From Methanolinea sp. UBA477 (GTDB lineage: Archaea > Halobacteriota > Methanomicrobia > Methanomicrobiales > Methanospirillaceae): a stretch of 7,000 nucleotides of DNA. Below the pieces are notes generated by a model. The model was not told the origin of the DNA. It searched no databases and saw nothing but the letters and a program-made list of their open reading frames with translations. Made by a program: the position numbers and the translations under genes. Below are positions 1 through 6,350 of the stretch, piece by piece. Location of the stretch: positions 1 to 7,000 of the forward strand of contig DAWO01000002.1 in NCBI GenBank assembly GCA_002509485.1. The letters run 5' to 3'. How positions within the stretch are numbered: position 1 is the first letter of the stretch; each line of letters begins with the position of its first letter.

Positions 1-391
1 CCTTTACTCCCAGCTCTTCGAGGACGTCTGCCGATCCGCATGAACTGCTGACGCTCCTGTTTCCGTGTTTTACAACCCGGACACCTGCTCCTGCCGCAAC
101 CAGCGCGGCAGCTGTGCTGATATTAAACGTCCCTTTGCCGTCGCCTCCGGTTCCGCACGTGTCGACCAGCGGCCCTGTCACCCGTGGATTGATACAGACA
201 GCGTACCTGCGCAATAACTGGCCGAATGCGGCAATCTCTTCGGCCGTCTCCCCCTTGAGATGGAGAGCTGCGAGGAATGCGCCTGTCTGGCCTTCCGACG
301 CCTGCCCTGAAGCCAGGAGATACATCGCCTGTTGTGCCTGGGATGGTGTGAGATCCCGTCCTTCTGCGAGCCTGGAAAGAATCGTCTTCAT
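1..391 (-). CDS. trpD: Anthranilate phosphoribosyltransferase, N-terminal part (cut by window edge)
   Basis: TrpD transfers the phosphoribosyl group of PRPP to anthranilate, the second step of tryptophan synthesis in the cytoplasm. The first 130 residues are visible; the family is usually about 330-350 residues, so the rest lies left of position 1. Residues 1-70 form the helical N-terminal domain. The glycine-rich PRPP/phosphate loop CGTGGDGKGTFNIST is at 79-93, and the family signature KHGNRSVSSSCGSADVLEELG is at 108-128, with the Cys at 118 where Lys or Gln is also common. The ATG at 389-391 shares one base with the trpG stop (TGATG), and GGGTGGTG lies four bases upstream, so translation is probably coupled to trpG. 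It is the third gene of a trpEGD run. The function is secure from the two signatures. Confidence 0.96.
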   Translation of the reverse strand, partial: MKTILSRLAEGRDLTPSQAQQAMYLLASGQASEGQTGAFLAALHLKGETAEEIAAFGQLLRRYAVCINPRVTGPLVDTCGTGGDGKGTFNISTAAALVAAGAGVRVVKHGNRSVSSSCGSADVLEELGVK

Positions 392-966
392 CAGGCACCA
401 CCCAGGACAAGGAAGTTTTCGATAAGATGCATGCCTGCCGGTGTCATCACGCTCTCGGGATGGAACTGCACACCGGTGATGGGAAGATGCTGATGCCGCA
501 CTGCCATGATGCACCGGTCATCGGCCGCCACCGCCAGGGTCTCGAACTCTTCTGGCATGCAATCCGGGTCAACCGCCAGCGAGTGGTATCGAGTAGCCTG
601 GATCGGACTTGGAAGGCCGGCGAAGATGCCATTTCGGGAATGCATGATACTGCTCGTTTTTCCATGCACGGGAGATTTCATGCGGCAGATCCTGCCACCA
701 TAGCTGTGTATGATCGTCTGGTGGCCAAGGCAGACTCCAAGGATCGGAACGTCCCCGGCAAAATGCCGGATTACCTCCCGGCAGACACCGGAATCCTCCG
801 GTCTTCCGGGACCGGGCGAGAGTATTATGCGGTCGGGTTCTGCCTTTCGGACACTTTCCAGCGGCATGTCAGACCTGATCGGTATGGGACTTGCCCCCAT
901 CTGTCCGACCATCTGGAAGAGGTTATAGGTGAAGCTGTCAAAGCAGTCAACGATCACCACATTCAC
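391..966 (-). CDS. trpG: Anthranilate synthase glutamine amidotransferase subunit
   Basis: TrpG hydrolyses glutamine and passes ammonia to TrpE for anthranilate synthesis. At 191 residues it has the usual length of a stand-alone class I amidotransferase. The triad is complete: Cys79 in GVCLGHQ, His169 and Glu171 in FHPES. The oxyanion-loop motif LSPGPG is at 49-54, and the N-terminal strand runs into DSFTYN at 10-15. The usual DNYDSF is DCFDSF here. YHSLAV at 127-132 also fits the family. The start is GTG (964-966), overlapping the trpE stop as GTGA, with a strong GGGTGAT five bases upstream. This order and overlap point to a TrpE-TrpG complex in one operon. PabA-type amidotransferases (folate) look the same, but the trpE and trpD neighbours decide for trpG. 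Confidence 0.95.
   Translation of the reverse strand: MNVVIVDCFDSFTYNLFQMVGQMGASPIPIRSDMPLESVRKAEPDRIILSPGPGRPEDSGVCREVIRHFAGDVPILGVCLGHQTIIHSYGGRICRMKSPVHGKTSSIMHSRNGIFAGLPSPIQATRYHSLAVDPDCMPEEFETLAVAADDRCIMAVRHQHLPITGVQFHPESVMTPAGMHLIENFLVLGGA
396..403 (-). promoter_or_regulatory. Ribosome binding site of trpD inside the end of trpG
   Basis: GGGTGGTG on the minus strand lies four bases before the trpD ATG and resembles the archaeal Shine-Dalgarno core GGAGGTGA. It lies within the last codons of trpG and supports the ATG at 391 as the trpD start. Confidence 0.6.
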
Positions 967-2366
967 GATGTATCACCCGCCTGGTGGATGGCCGCCATCA
1001 TGGCCCTGGCCTTGAATTCTGTCTCCTCGTACTCGTTTTTCGGGACTGAGTCCGCAACAATACCTGCTCCTGTCGAAAACTCGACCCTTCCGGCACTGAC
1101 TCTCAATGTCCGGATGGCAATGGCGAATTCAAGGCTCTTTCCAAACGCGGCATACCCGACTGCCCCCGCATACAGCCCTCTCGGCTGGGTCTCCAGTTCG
1201 GAGATGATCTGCATCGCCCTGATCTTCGGAGCTCCGCTGACCGTTCCCGCCGGGAAGCATGAGATAAACGCATCAAAACGGTCGCAGTCTTTGCGCAGGG
1301 TTCCGCATACCCGCGAGACGATATGCTGGACGTGGGAGAAGCGTTCAACTTCCATGAATTCAGTGACCTCGACCGATCCAAAGCAGGATACTTTGCCGAT
1401 ATCATTCCTGGCAAGATCAACAAGCATCAGGTGCTCTGCGAGTTCCTTTGGGTCGGAAAGGAGGTTCTTCGAGAGCAGATCATCCTCGGCTGCATCCCTT
1501 CCCCTGGGTCGCGTGCCGGCTATGGGTACGGTCTGGACTGTATCACCTTCCACCCGGACAAGCATCTCCGGGCTTGATCCAATTATTGCCTCATCCCCGA
1601 AATCCAGGAAATAGAGGTACGGGGAAGGGTTGATCCGGCGTATGGCTCCATAGATTCCGAGGGGGTTCCCATCGAAACTGCCCGAGATCTTCCGGGACAG
1701 GACAGCCTGGAAGATATCCCCGGCGTTTATCCGTTCCTGGGCTTTCCCGACCGCATCCTCGTAACTCTCCTGTGAGAGAGACGATTCCCACTCAAACGCG
1801 TGATCTCCTGATACATCCTCTATTCCATCCGAAACGAAAACTGCGTCATCAATCTGCTTTTCCAGGGATTCCAGCCTCTCCCGGGCCTTTTTGTACTCAC
1901 TCACTCCATCCATACCAGGGAGTATGATCGCGTTGTCAAACAGGGTACACACCGCCTTCACATGGTCATACACGATACCCCGGGTTCCAAGCATGAACCG
2001 GGCAAGGGGGATATCGGCTCTGCCTGCCTCGACGAGTCCGGCGGTCAGTTCCGTAACCGTGTCATAACTGCAATATCCGACGAAGCCCCCAAAAAAATCT
2101 GTAATGTGCGAATCGCGCGACTCGATCCGGCCCATGAGATCACGGAGCCGGGCAACAGGGTTATCTCCTTCCGGCGATGAGAAGAGGGATACGAGATCGC
2201 TTTTTCCATCGATTACAGGTTCATCAAGAAATGAAACGACGATATCCGGTTCGAGTCCGATGATGGATCGGACCGCCCTGCGGGGAACCCCTTCTATTGA
2301 TTCGAGAATGTACCCTCTTTTTACACCCAATGCCCGGAAGAGGGCATAGGGATCAACCCCGGGCAC
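963..2366 (-). CDS. trpE: Anthranilate synthase component I
   Basis: TrpE converts chorismate plus ammonia (from TrpG) to anthranilate, the committed and feedback-controlled step of tryptophan synthesis. From GTG 2366 it has 467 residues. Family landmarks in order: ILES at 20-23 (the LLES-type tryptophan-inhibitor site), GDIFQAVLS at 216-224, NPSPYLYFLDF at 246-256, GSSPEMLV at 263-270, PIAGTRPRG at 281-289, LMLVDLARND at 313-322, FPAGTVSGAPK at 371-381 and STGAGIVADS at 431-440. These cover the chorismate-binding catalytic domain completely. PIAGTRPRG together with the tryptophan-site motif favours TrpE over PabB. The frame stays open upstream to 2486 and reads ARIIPVIKEIP just before the GTG. 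That looks like the usual first strand of TrpE, but no ATG, GTG or TTG precedes it, so the true N-terminus is doubtful (see findings). The stop overlaps trpG by 4 bp. Confidence 0.96.
   Translation of the reverse strand: MPGVDPYALFRALGVKRGYILESIEGVPRRAVRSIIGLEPDIVVSFLDEPVIDGKSDLVSLFSSPEGDNPVARLRDLMGRIESRDSHITDFFGGFVGYCSYDTVTELTAGLVEAGRADIPLARFMLGTRGIVYDHVKAVCTLFDNAIILPGMDGVSEYKKARERLESLEKQIDDAVFVSDGIEDVSGDHAFEWESSLSQESYEDAVGKAQERINAGDIFQAVLSRKISGSFDGNPLGIYGAIRRINPSPYLYFLDFGDEAIIGSSPEMLVRVEGDTVQTVPIAGTRPRGRDAAEDDLLSKNLLSDPKELAEHLMLVDLARNDIGKVSCFGSVEVTEFMEVERFSHVQHIVSRVCGTLRKDCDRFDAFISCFPAGTVSGAPKIRAMQIISELETQPRGLYAGAVGYAAFGKSLEFAIAIRTLRVSAGRVEFSTGAGIVADSVPKNEYEETEFKARAMMAAIHQAGDTS
972..978 (-). 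promoter_or_regulatory. Ribosome binding site deciding the GTG start of trpG
   Basis: GGGTGAT on the minus strand, five bases before GTG at 966, matches the archaeal anti-16S consensus GGAGGTGATC well. It lies inside the last codons of trpE and supports the unusual GTG start and the 4-bp gene overlap. Confidence 0.7.
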
Positions 2367-2380
2367 GGGAATCTCTTTGA

Positions 2381-2506
2381 TTACCGGGATGATCCTGGCA
2401 TTCTTCCCTGGTTTTCTACCGGGTTTTGTGCAATCTCCATCAGCCGTCTCCTCGACGGCGGCCCCCAGTCCAGGGGCATCACCGCATCATGAAGTAGAGA
2501 TTTCAT
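2381..2506 (-). other. Small upstream ORF or displaced N-terminus of trpE (41 codons)
   Basis: ATG at 2504-2506 opens a 41-residue frame ending in TAA at 2381-2383, 14 bases before the trpE GTG. It starts only about three bases downstream of the transcription start predicted from the TATA box at 2532-2539, so it could be read as a leaderless message. Its residues 18-27 (SRRRLMEIAQ) resemble the short helix that usually precedes the first strand of TrpE, and that strand continues in the neighbouring frame. It may be the real beginning of trpE separated by a one-base frame change, or a leader ORF whose termination allows re-initiation at the GTG. It holds one Trp codon, so it is not a typical attenuator peptide. 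Whether it is translated is unknown. Confidence 0.4.
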
Positions 2507-2528
2507 GTATTATTATGTACTTCAATGA

Positions 2529-2541
2529 ACATATATATACG
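2529..2541 (-). promoter_or_regulatory. TATA box of the trpEGD operon
   Basis: The minus strand reads CGTATATATATGT here, with TATATATA at 2532-2539. Archaeal transcription starts about 26 bases downstream of the box centre, which predicts a start near 2509. It lies in the 196-base gap between the methyltransferase stop and trpE. No convincing purine-rich BRE is seen beside it. The TACAT/ATGTA repeats at 2504-2520 would overlap the start site and could be an operator. Confidence 0.55.
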
Positions 2542-2562
2542 TTACTGTATTGAATTGTAACC

Positions 2563-3264
2563 TTATCGTATTCGGTCCCCGGATCGCGAGTCCCCCTTTC
2601 GGCCCATGAAGACTGCAAATGACCTGTTCTTGTATACGACATCCACGTCCAAAAACCCGATCTCTGTGAGCCATTTCAGTTGTGTGGACAGTCTCTCGAC
2701 CTTATCCAGGCTGTCCCGACGTTTCATTGCCTCCTTCAACTGGTTGCCCTGCGGCCCGTTCATGACAAACTCATCCCAGTACGCGTAATTACGCACCTGC
2801 TGCCAGCCCGATTCCCCCAGAACCTGCTCTGCATGTACGAATACACCGCCTTCATTCAGAACCTGGAATATTCTTTCATATAACGAGCGTTTTTCCTCGT
2901 GTTCGAGGTGATGAATGGAGAGTGCAGAACAGATGATATCGTAGCATCCTCCAAGCGTCTCGCAACGGTAATCCTGTATACGGTATGCGACATTGTTCAT
3001 TCCGAAAAAACGCTTTCGCGCCACATCCAGCATTTTTTCCGATACGTCCAGCAGGGTGATCGTGCACTGGGGGTACTTTTGCAGGAGAAGGCTTGAGAAA
3101 AGACCGGTTCCTGCACCAATATCGAGGATTGCCGGGTTTTCTCCCGGCCATTCGGCAGCCCAGATCGCTGCCTCGTAAAAATCGTCGAATCCCGGGATAA
3201 TGAATCGTCTCTGGGCATCGTATGCGGAAGCACCCGAATCGAATGCCTTCGTTATCTCGTCCAT
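2563..3264 (-). CDS. Class I SAM-dependent methyltransferase, substrate unknown
   Basis: A 233-residue cytoplasmic methyltransferase of the Methyltransf_25 type, counted from ATG 3264. An N-terminal FDSGASAYDAQRR...IPGFDDFY segment at 8-30 is typical of a small-methyltransferase subgroup. Motif I ILDIGAGTG is at 46-54, the acidic residue binding the SAM ribose is Asp73 in LLDVSEKML, the motif IV-like segment CSALSIHHLE is at 112-121, and LNEGGVFVHAEQV is at 136-148. The fold and cofactor are clear; the acceptor is not. The frame can also open at ATG 3312, adding 16 hydrophobic-leaning residues that do not look like the family, so the later ATG is preferred. No good Shine-Dalgarno is seen for either. 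It lies 79 bases after the NAD-kinase-like gene and before the trpE promoter, and nothing links it to tryptophan synthesis except position. Confidence 0.85.
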   Translation of the reverse strand: MDEITKAFDSGASAYDAQRRFIIPGFDDFYEAAIWAAEWPGENPAILDIGAGTGLFSSLLLQKYPQCTITLLDVSEKMLDVARKRFFGMNNVAYRIQDYRCETLGGCYDIICSALSIHHLEHEEKRSLYERIFQVLNEGGVFVHAEQVLGESGWQQVRNYAYWDEFVMNGPQGNQLKEAMKRRDSLDKVERLSTQLKWLTEIGFLDVDVVYKNRSFAVFMGRKGDSRSGDRIR

Positions 3265-3343
3265 CCTGATATTACAGGTATCCTGGACCAGAAAAAGGAT
3301 TTGAATCCACATTCATCAGGCAGATCCTTCCAAAAACCCCGGA

Positions 3344-4477
3344 TCAGGTTCTGTTCCTGCCCACAGATCTTCTCTGCGCTACCCTGTAACCCGATATCAC
3401 CGAGACAAAATCTCCGAACGATCCGTCGAGATCCGGATCTCCTGTGTCAAAGAATAACACAGGTGTCTCCTGGAGTTTGTGGGGTGTCGCTATAATGATG
3501 ATGTTGTCCACGCCGATCCTCTTCAACACTGCAGGGCTTACCTGCTGCGTTCCTCTGCCAAGAACGGATCCCTGGGCCCCGATAATGCTCACAACGAGGC
3601 GCACCTTCTCATTGTTGTCAAGGAGCCCGAGCATATCCTTCTCGTTCAGATCGGTCTCTACAAGTCGGCATTCTTTCATGGCGTCAAACCCGAGCAGGGT
3701 CTTTTTTATACCACACTGCTGCGCAATGGATCCCGTGGTGGTCCCGGGGCCGAGAATGTAGAGGATTTCGGGCGTCCCTCGCACCACTTCCGTGAGAAAA
3801 CGTGATATTTCTTCCTTGGCCCGTTCCTCATCGCGTTCCTCGAACACCTGCTTTGTTGACTGGACAAGCCAGGGAACATACGGGCTTTTTGCAAAACCAT
3901 ACAGGCGGGTTTTGAGTTCTCCGTGGCGGTATGCCTCTTCGTCGACGTCTACCACCTCCGTATCCCTGATGGGGATCCTCTTCGGTGATTCACCACATGC
4001 CGGGGAGAGACTCTTCATGATATCCGCCGCAGCTCCGGGAGATACTGCGAAAACAGAGGAGTACATCTTTACACCTGCCGGGATTCCAAGGATGGGGATC
4101 TTTCCCCGCACCACGTCGAAGAGATCGCGGGCGGTGCCGTCTCCACCGCAGAAGAGGATCATCTCCACACCCGCCTCGAGAAACCGCTGGCATGCCGCCC
4201 TCGTGTCGCTGGAAAAACTCCGGTCCGGTGTGTGATACACAACATCATAGCCCGGAATCGCGGCTTTGACCAGTATGTCTTCCCCCATCGGACCCGAGCA
4301 GGTGACGAAGTGAAAACCACAGTCCTGAATCCTGCTCATTGTTGCCAGGGCCCGTCTCCAGGAACCGGGTTTCGCCCCTCTTTTGACCGCTTCAGCATAG
4401 AGGTTGTCGGTACCTTTCAATCCTACGGTACCGCCCATCCCTGCCACCGGGTTGATGAGAAATCCGATCCTCTTCAT
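3344..4477 (-). CDS. ATP-NAD kinase family protein, AcoX-like
   Basis: A 377-residue protein of the diacylglycerol/NAD-kinase superfamily (the COG3199, AcoX-like group, by my recognition). The start MKRIGFLINPVAGMGG at 1-16 is the first strand and loop. The diagnostic GGDGT is at 111-115, preceded by the strand MILFC, and GIPAGVKMYSS at 131-141 is the conserved second nucleotide-binding segment. LGPGTTTG at 242-249 and GAQGSVLGRGTQQ at 300-312 belong to the larger C-terminal region that sets this group apart from ordinary NAD kinases (about 270-300 residues). It is expected to phosphorylate NAD or a related nucleotide or lipid, but the substrate is unproven. Start ATG 4477 has CGTGAG at 4483-4488, five bases upstream. 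It lies 77 bases after trpB2, behind a terminator, so it may have its own promoter; I see no clear TATA box. Confidence 0.88.
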   Translation of the reverse strand: MKRIGFLINPVAGMGGTVGLKGTDNLYAEAVKRGAKPGSWRRALATMSRIQDCGFHFVTCSGPMGEDILVKAAIPGYDVVYHTPDRSFSSDTRAACQRFLEAGVEMILFCGGDGTARDLFDVVRGKIPILGIPAGVKMYSSVFAVSPGAAADIMKSLSPACGESPKRIPIRDTEVVDVDEEAYRHGELKTRLYGFAKSPYVPWLVQSTKQVFEERDEERAKEEISRFLTEVVRGTPEILYILGPGTTTGSIAQQCGIKKTLLGFDAMKECRLVETDLNEKDMLGLLDNNEKVRLVVSIIGAQGSVLGRGTQQVSPAVLKRIGVDNIIIIATPHKLQETPVLFFDTGDPDLDGSFGDFVSVISGYRVAQRRSVGRNRT

Positions 4478-4515
4478 AAGAACTCACGGTATCCGGGTTT
4501 GTTCAATCTCGATCC

Positions 4516-4555
4516 AAAAAAAAACACCCGGTGAGGGGAGAACCCTCTTCCCCTC
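4516..4555 (-). terminator. Hairpin plus T9 terminator after trpB2
   Basis: On the minus strand GAGGGGA (4549-4555) pairs with TCCCCTC (4533-4539) across a 9-base loop. A further short GGGTG-rich stretch follows, and then nine T residues at 4516-4524. The hairpin starts at the last base of the trpB2 stop codon. The T tract alone would suffice for archaeal RNA polymerase termination, and the hairpin makes it look intrinsic. It separates trpB2 from the NAD-kinase-like gene. Confidence 0.7.
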
Positions 4556-5916
4556 TACTGCCCGATCTTTGGCAGCCGGCCAAGCGATTCCCTGATCAGT
4601 TGCTCGGGGTATTCGTAGTCGACAAGCTGGCCTGCATAGAATGCATCGTATGCCGACATGTCAAAGTGACCATGGCCGGAACAGTTGAAGAGGATGGACT
4701 TTGCCTCGCCAGTCTGGCGGCATTTTATCGCTTCATCGATTGCGGCCTTCACCGCATGGGAAGTCTCGGGCGCTATGATTATTCCCTCAGTCCGGGCAAA
4801 TATCTGGCCAGCATCGAATACCTCGTTCTGGTGATACGATACCGCACGTATGACACCGTCATGCACCAGGCGGGAGACTATGGGAGAAACCCCGTGATAA
4901 CGCAGGCCCCCGGCGTGGATGGAGGGTGGAACAAAGTCATGCCCGAGCGTGAACATCTTCAGGAGCGGGGTGAGGCCTGCGACATCTCCGAAGTCGTAGG
5001 TATAGGGCCCTCTTGTCAGGGTCGGACACGAGGCCGGTTCGGCCCCGATGATCTCTACATCCGGGTGTTTTCCGGTCATCTTGTCGCCGGCGAAAGGAGA
5101 CGAGATCCCTGCAAAATTGGATCCTCCTCCGACGCATCCGATGACGATATCAGGGTAATCGTCCACCTGTGCCATCTGCTCGCGGCTCTCGAGGCCCACG
5201 ATACTCTGGTGGATACAGACATGGTTGAGAACAGACCCGAGCGAATAGTTGGTATTCGGATGGGAGGCCGCATCTTCAACCGCTTCGGAGATTGCTATTC
5301 CCAGGCTTCCGGTTGTTTCGGGATCTTTTTCAAGCACTGCCCTGCCTGATTGTGTCTTCGTGCTCGGGCTTGGTATGCACTCGGCTCCCCACACCTGCAT
5401 CATGGATTTGCGGTACGGCTTTTGTGCATAACTGGAGCGCACCATGTAGACTGTGCATTCAAGCCCGAAGATCTGGGTGGCGAATGCAAGGGCCGATCCC
5501 CACTGGCCGGCACCGGTCTCGGTGGCGATACGCTCCTTGCCTTCCTTCATGTTGTAGTACGCCTGGGCTACGGCTGTATTCGGTTTGTGGCTCCCGGGGG
5601 GGCTTACTCCTTCATACTTGTAATAGATCCGTGCCGGTGTCCTGAGGAGCTTTTCCAGGCGGTTTGCCCGGTAGAGCGGACTTGGTCTCCAGAGGCGGAG
5701 GATATCTCTCACCTCTTCGGGTATGTCGATGAAACGCTCGGGGCTCATCTCCTGGCGGATGAGCTCCATCGGGAAGATCGGTGCGAGGTCGTCAGGAACG
5801 ACCGGTTTACCAGTCTGTGGATGGAGGGGAGGATCGAGTGGAGAGGGAAGATCGGCCATGACGTTATACCATCTCCGTGGCATCTCTTCCTCGTCCAGAA
5901 GGATCTTGGTCTTCAT
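4555..5916 (-). CDS. trpB2: Tryptophan synthase beta chain, TrpB2 type
   Basis: A pyridoxal-phosphate enzyme that joins indole to serine to give tryptophan. The TrpB2 class is thought to work without the alpha subunit, scavenging indole, and some members act on serine or other amino acids. The protein has 453 residues from ATG 5916, and the TrpB2-type N-terminus KILLDEEEMPRRWYN is followed by a proline-rich DPPLHP segment. GSHKPNTA at 108-115 holds the Schiff-base Lys111. ETGAGQWG at 133-140 holds the catalytic Glu133, with the TrpB2-like W in place of the TrpB1 H. GGGSNFAG at 263-270 binds the cofactor phosphate. NCSGHGHFD at 411-419 holds the Ser that contacts the pyridine nitrogen. An in-frame ATG three codons earlier (5925) is possible. 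The family start and TATA spacing favour 5916. It is a single-gene unit between its own promoter and a strong terminator. Confidence 0.95.
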   Translation of the reverse strand: MKTKILLDEEEMPRRWYNVMADLPSPLDPPLHPQTGKPVVPDDLAPIFPMELIRQEMSPERFIDIPEEVRDILRLWRPSPLYRANRLEKLLRTPARIYYKYEGVSPPGSHKPNTAVAQAYYNMKEGKERIATETGAGQWGSALAFATQIFGLECTVYMVRSSYAQKPYRKSMMQVWGAECIPSPSTKTQSGRAVLEKDPETTGSLGIAISEAVEDAASHPNTNYSLGSVLNHVCIHQSIVGLESREQMAQVDDYPDIVIGCVGGGSNFAGISSPFAGDKMTGKHPDVEIIGAEPASCPTLTRGPYTYDFGDVAGLTPLLKMFTLGHDFVPPSIHAGGLRYHGVSPIVSRLVHDGVIRAVSYHQNEVFDAGQIFARTEGIIIAPETSHAVKAAIDEAIKCRQTGEAKSILFNCSGHGHFDMSAYDAFYAGQLVDYEYPEQLIRESLGRLPKIGQ

Positions 5917-5940
5917 GAGATCCATCTATGCGTTGTATAG

Positions 5941-5950
5941 GTATATACAT
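5941..5950 (-). promoter_or_regulatory. TATA box of trpB2
   Basis: The minus strand reads ATGTATATAC with TATATA at 5942-5947. A start about 26 bases downstream falls near 5918, two bases before the preferred ATG at 5916, which would give a leaderless or nearly leaderless message. This agrees with the lack of a clear Shine-Dalgarno upstream of either candidate ATG. Confidence 0.5.
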
Positions 5951-5973
5951 TATTGTGCATACATGTCAGTTTC

Positions 5974-5985
5974 GTTCCGCGGAAC
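5974..5985. promoter_or_regulatory. Perfect 12-bp palindrome upstream of trpB2, possible operator
   Basis: GTTCCGCGGAAC is identical on both strands. It lies about 27 bp upstream of the trpB2 TATA box, where an archaeal activator or repressor dimer could bind. It is unlikely to be a terminator for the STAS gene because there is no loop of useful size and no T tract after it. The binding protein is unknown. Confidence 0.4.
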
Positions 5986-6023
5986 CTGCTGTATGGAAGA
6001 GAAGAGAGAGAATTGGGACGGGT

Positions 6024-6338
6024 TTAAAAACTCGATTGTGCATCGCCGATATCTGCACAGATCGTGAAAAGACGTGAAAAACCTGTCATTTCAAAGACTT
6101 CCCGAACGTGCGGTTGCAGGGAAGAGAGACGCATCTCTCCGCCAACCAATCTCATTTTTTTGAGCGCTGACAGGAGAACACGAAGTCCTGCGCTGCTCAT
6201 GTACTCCACTGCTTCGAGATCGATGATCATCGCCCGTGTACCTTCTTCTATTCCGGAAGATAGTTCTTCCTCCATTCCGGGCGCCGTCGTGGCATCGATG
6301 CGCCCTGATAACCGGATGATCTGGGGGTTTTTCTCCAT
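6024..6338 (-). CDS. STAS-domain protein, anti-sigma-factor-antagonist type
   Basis: A single-domain STAS protein of 104 residues, the usual size of SpoIIAA/RsbV. In bacteria these switch partners when a serine is dephosphorylated by a phosphatase and rephosphorylated by an anti-sigma kinase. The N-terminal strand IIRLSGRIDATTAP at 7-20 and the core MIIDLEAVEYMSSAGLRVLL at 37-56 are clear. Ser49 aligns with the phosphorylated serine of SpoIIAA (DSSG there, SSAG here), so the switch residue is kept. ATG 6338 is chosen because GTGAT lies five bases upstream; a TTG two codons earlier is also in frame. The gene follows the upstream gene's stop by 12 bases, so the two are almost certainly one operon. 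As archaea lack sigma factors, its partner must be something else, possibly the protein encoded just upstream. Confidence 0.9.
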   Translation of the reverse strand: MEKNPQIIRLSGRIDATTAPGMEEELSSGIEEGTRAMIIDLEAVEYMSSAGLRVLLSALKKMRLVGGEMRLSSLQPHVREVFEMTGFSRLFTICADIGDAQSSF

Positions 6339-6343
6339 GCACA

Positions 6344-6348
6344 ATCAC
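6344..6348 (-). promoter_or_regulatory. Ribosome binding site deciding the STAS gene start
   Basis: GTGAT on the minus strand lies five bases before ATG 6338, just after the stop of the upstream gene. It overlaps the possible TTG start at 6344 and so argues for the ATG. Confidence 0.55.
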
Positions 6349-6350
6349 AT

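Noticed and set aside
427..1614. A 395-codon open frame on the plus strand antisense to trpG and trpE.
   Set aside because: It lies opposite two fully conserved genes, matches no family I recognise and has no promoter or ribosome binding site; it is a by-product of the codon bias of the minus-strand genes.
2381..2506. The 41-codon ORF as a classical trp attenuation leader peptide.
   Set aside because: It has only one Trp codon and I see no competing terminator/antiterminator hairpins between it and trpE.
3292..3308. Small dyad GGATT/AATCC followed by five T on the minus strand, as a terminator of the NAD-kinase-like gene.
   Set aside because: The stem is at most four usable base pairs and the T tract is short; it is too weak to call, though T-rich archaeal termination here cannot be excluded.
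4531..5349. A 272-codon plus-strand open frame opposite trpB2.
   Set aside because: The minus strand carries a complete TrpB2 with all catalytic motifs, and the antisense protein has no recognisable domain.
5995..6012. Purine-rich GGAAGAGAAGAGAGAG tract between the STAS gene and trpB2.
   Set aside because: Simple-sequence purine tract without dyad symmetry or a conserved signal; probably compositional.
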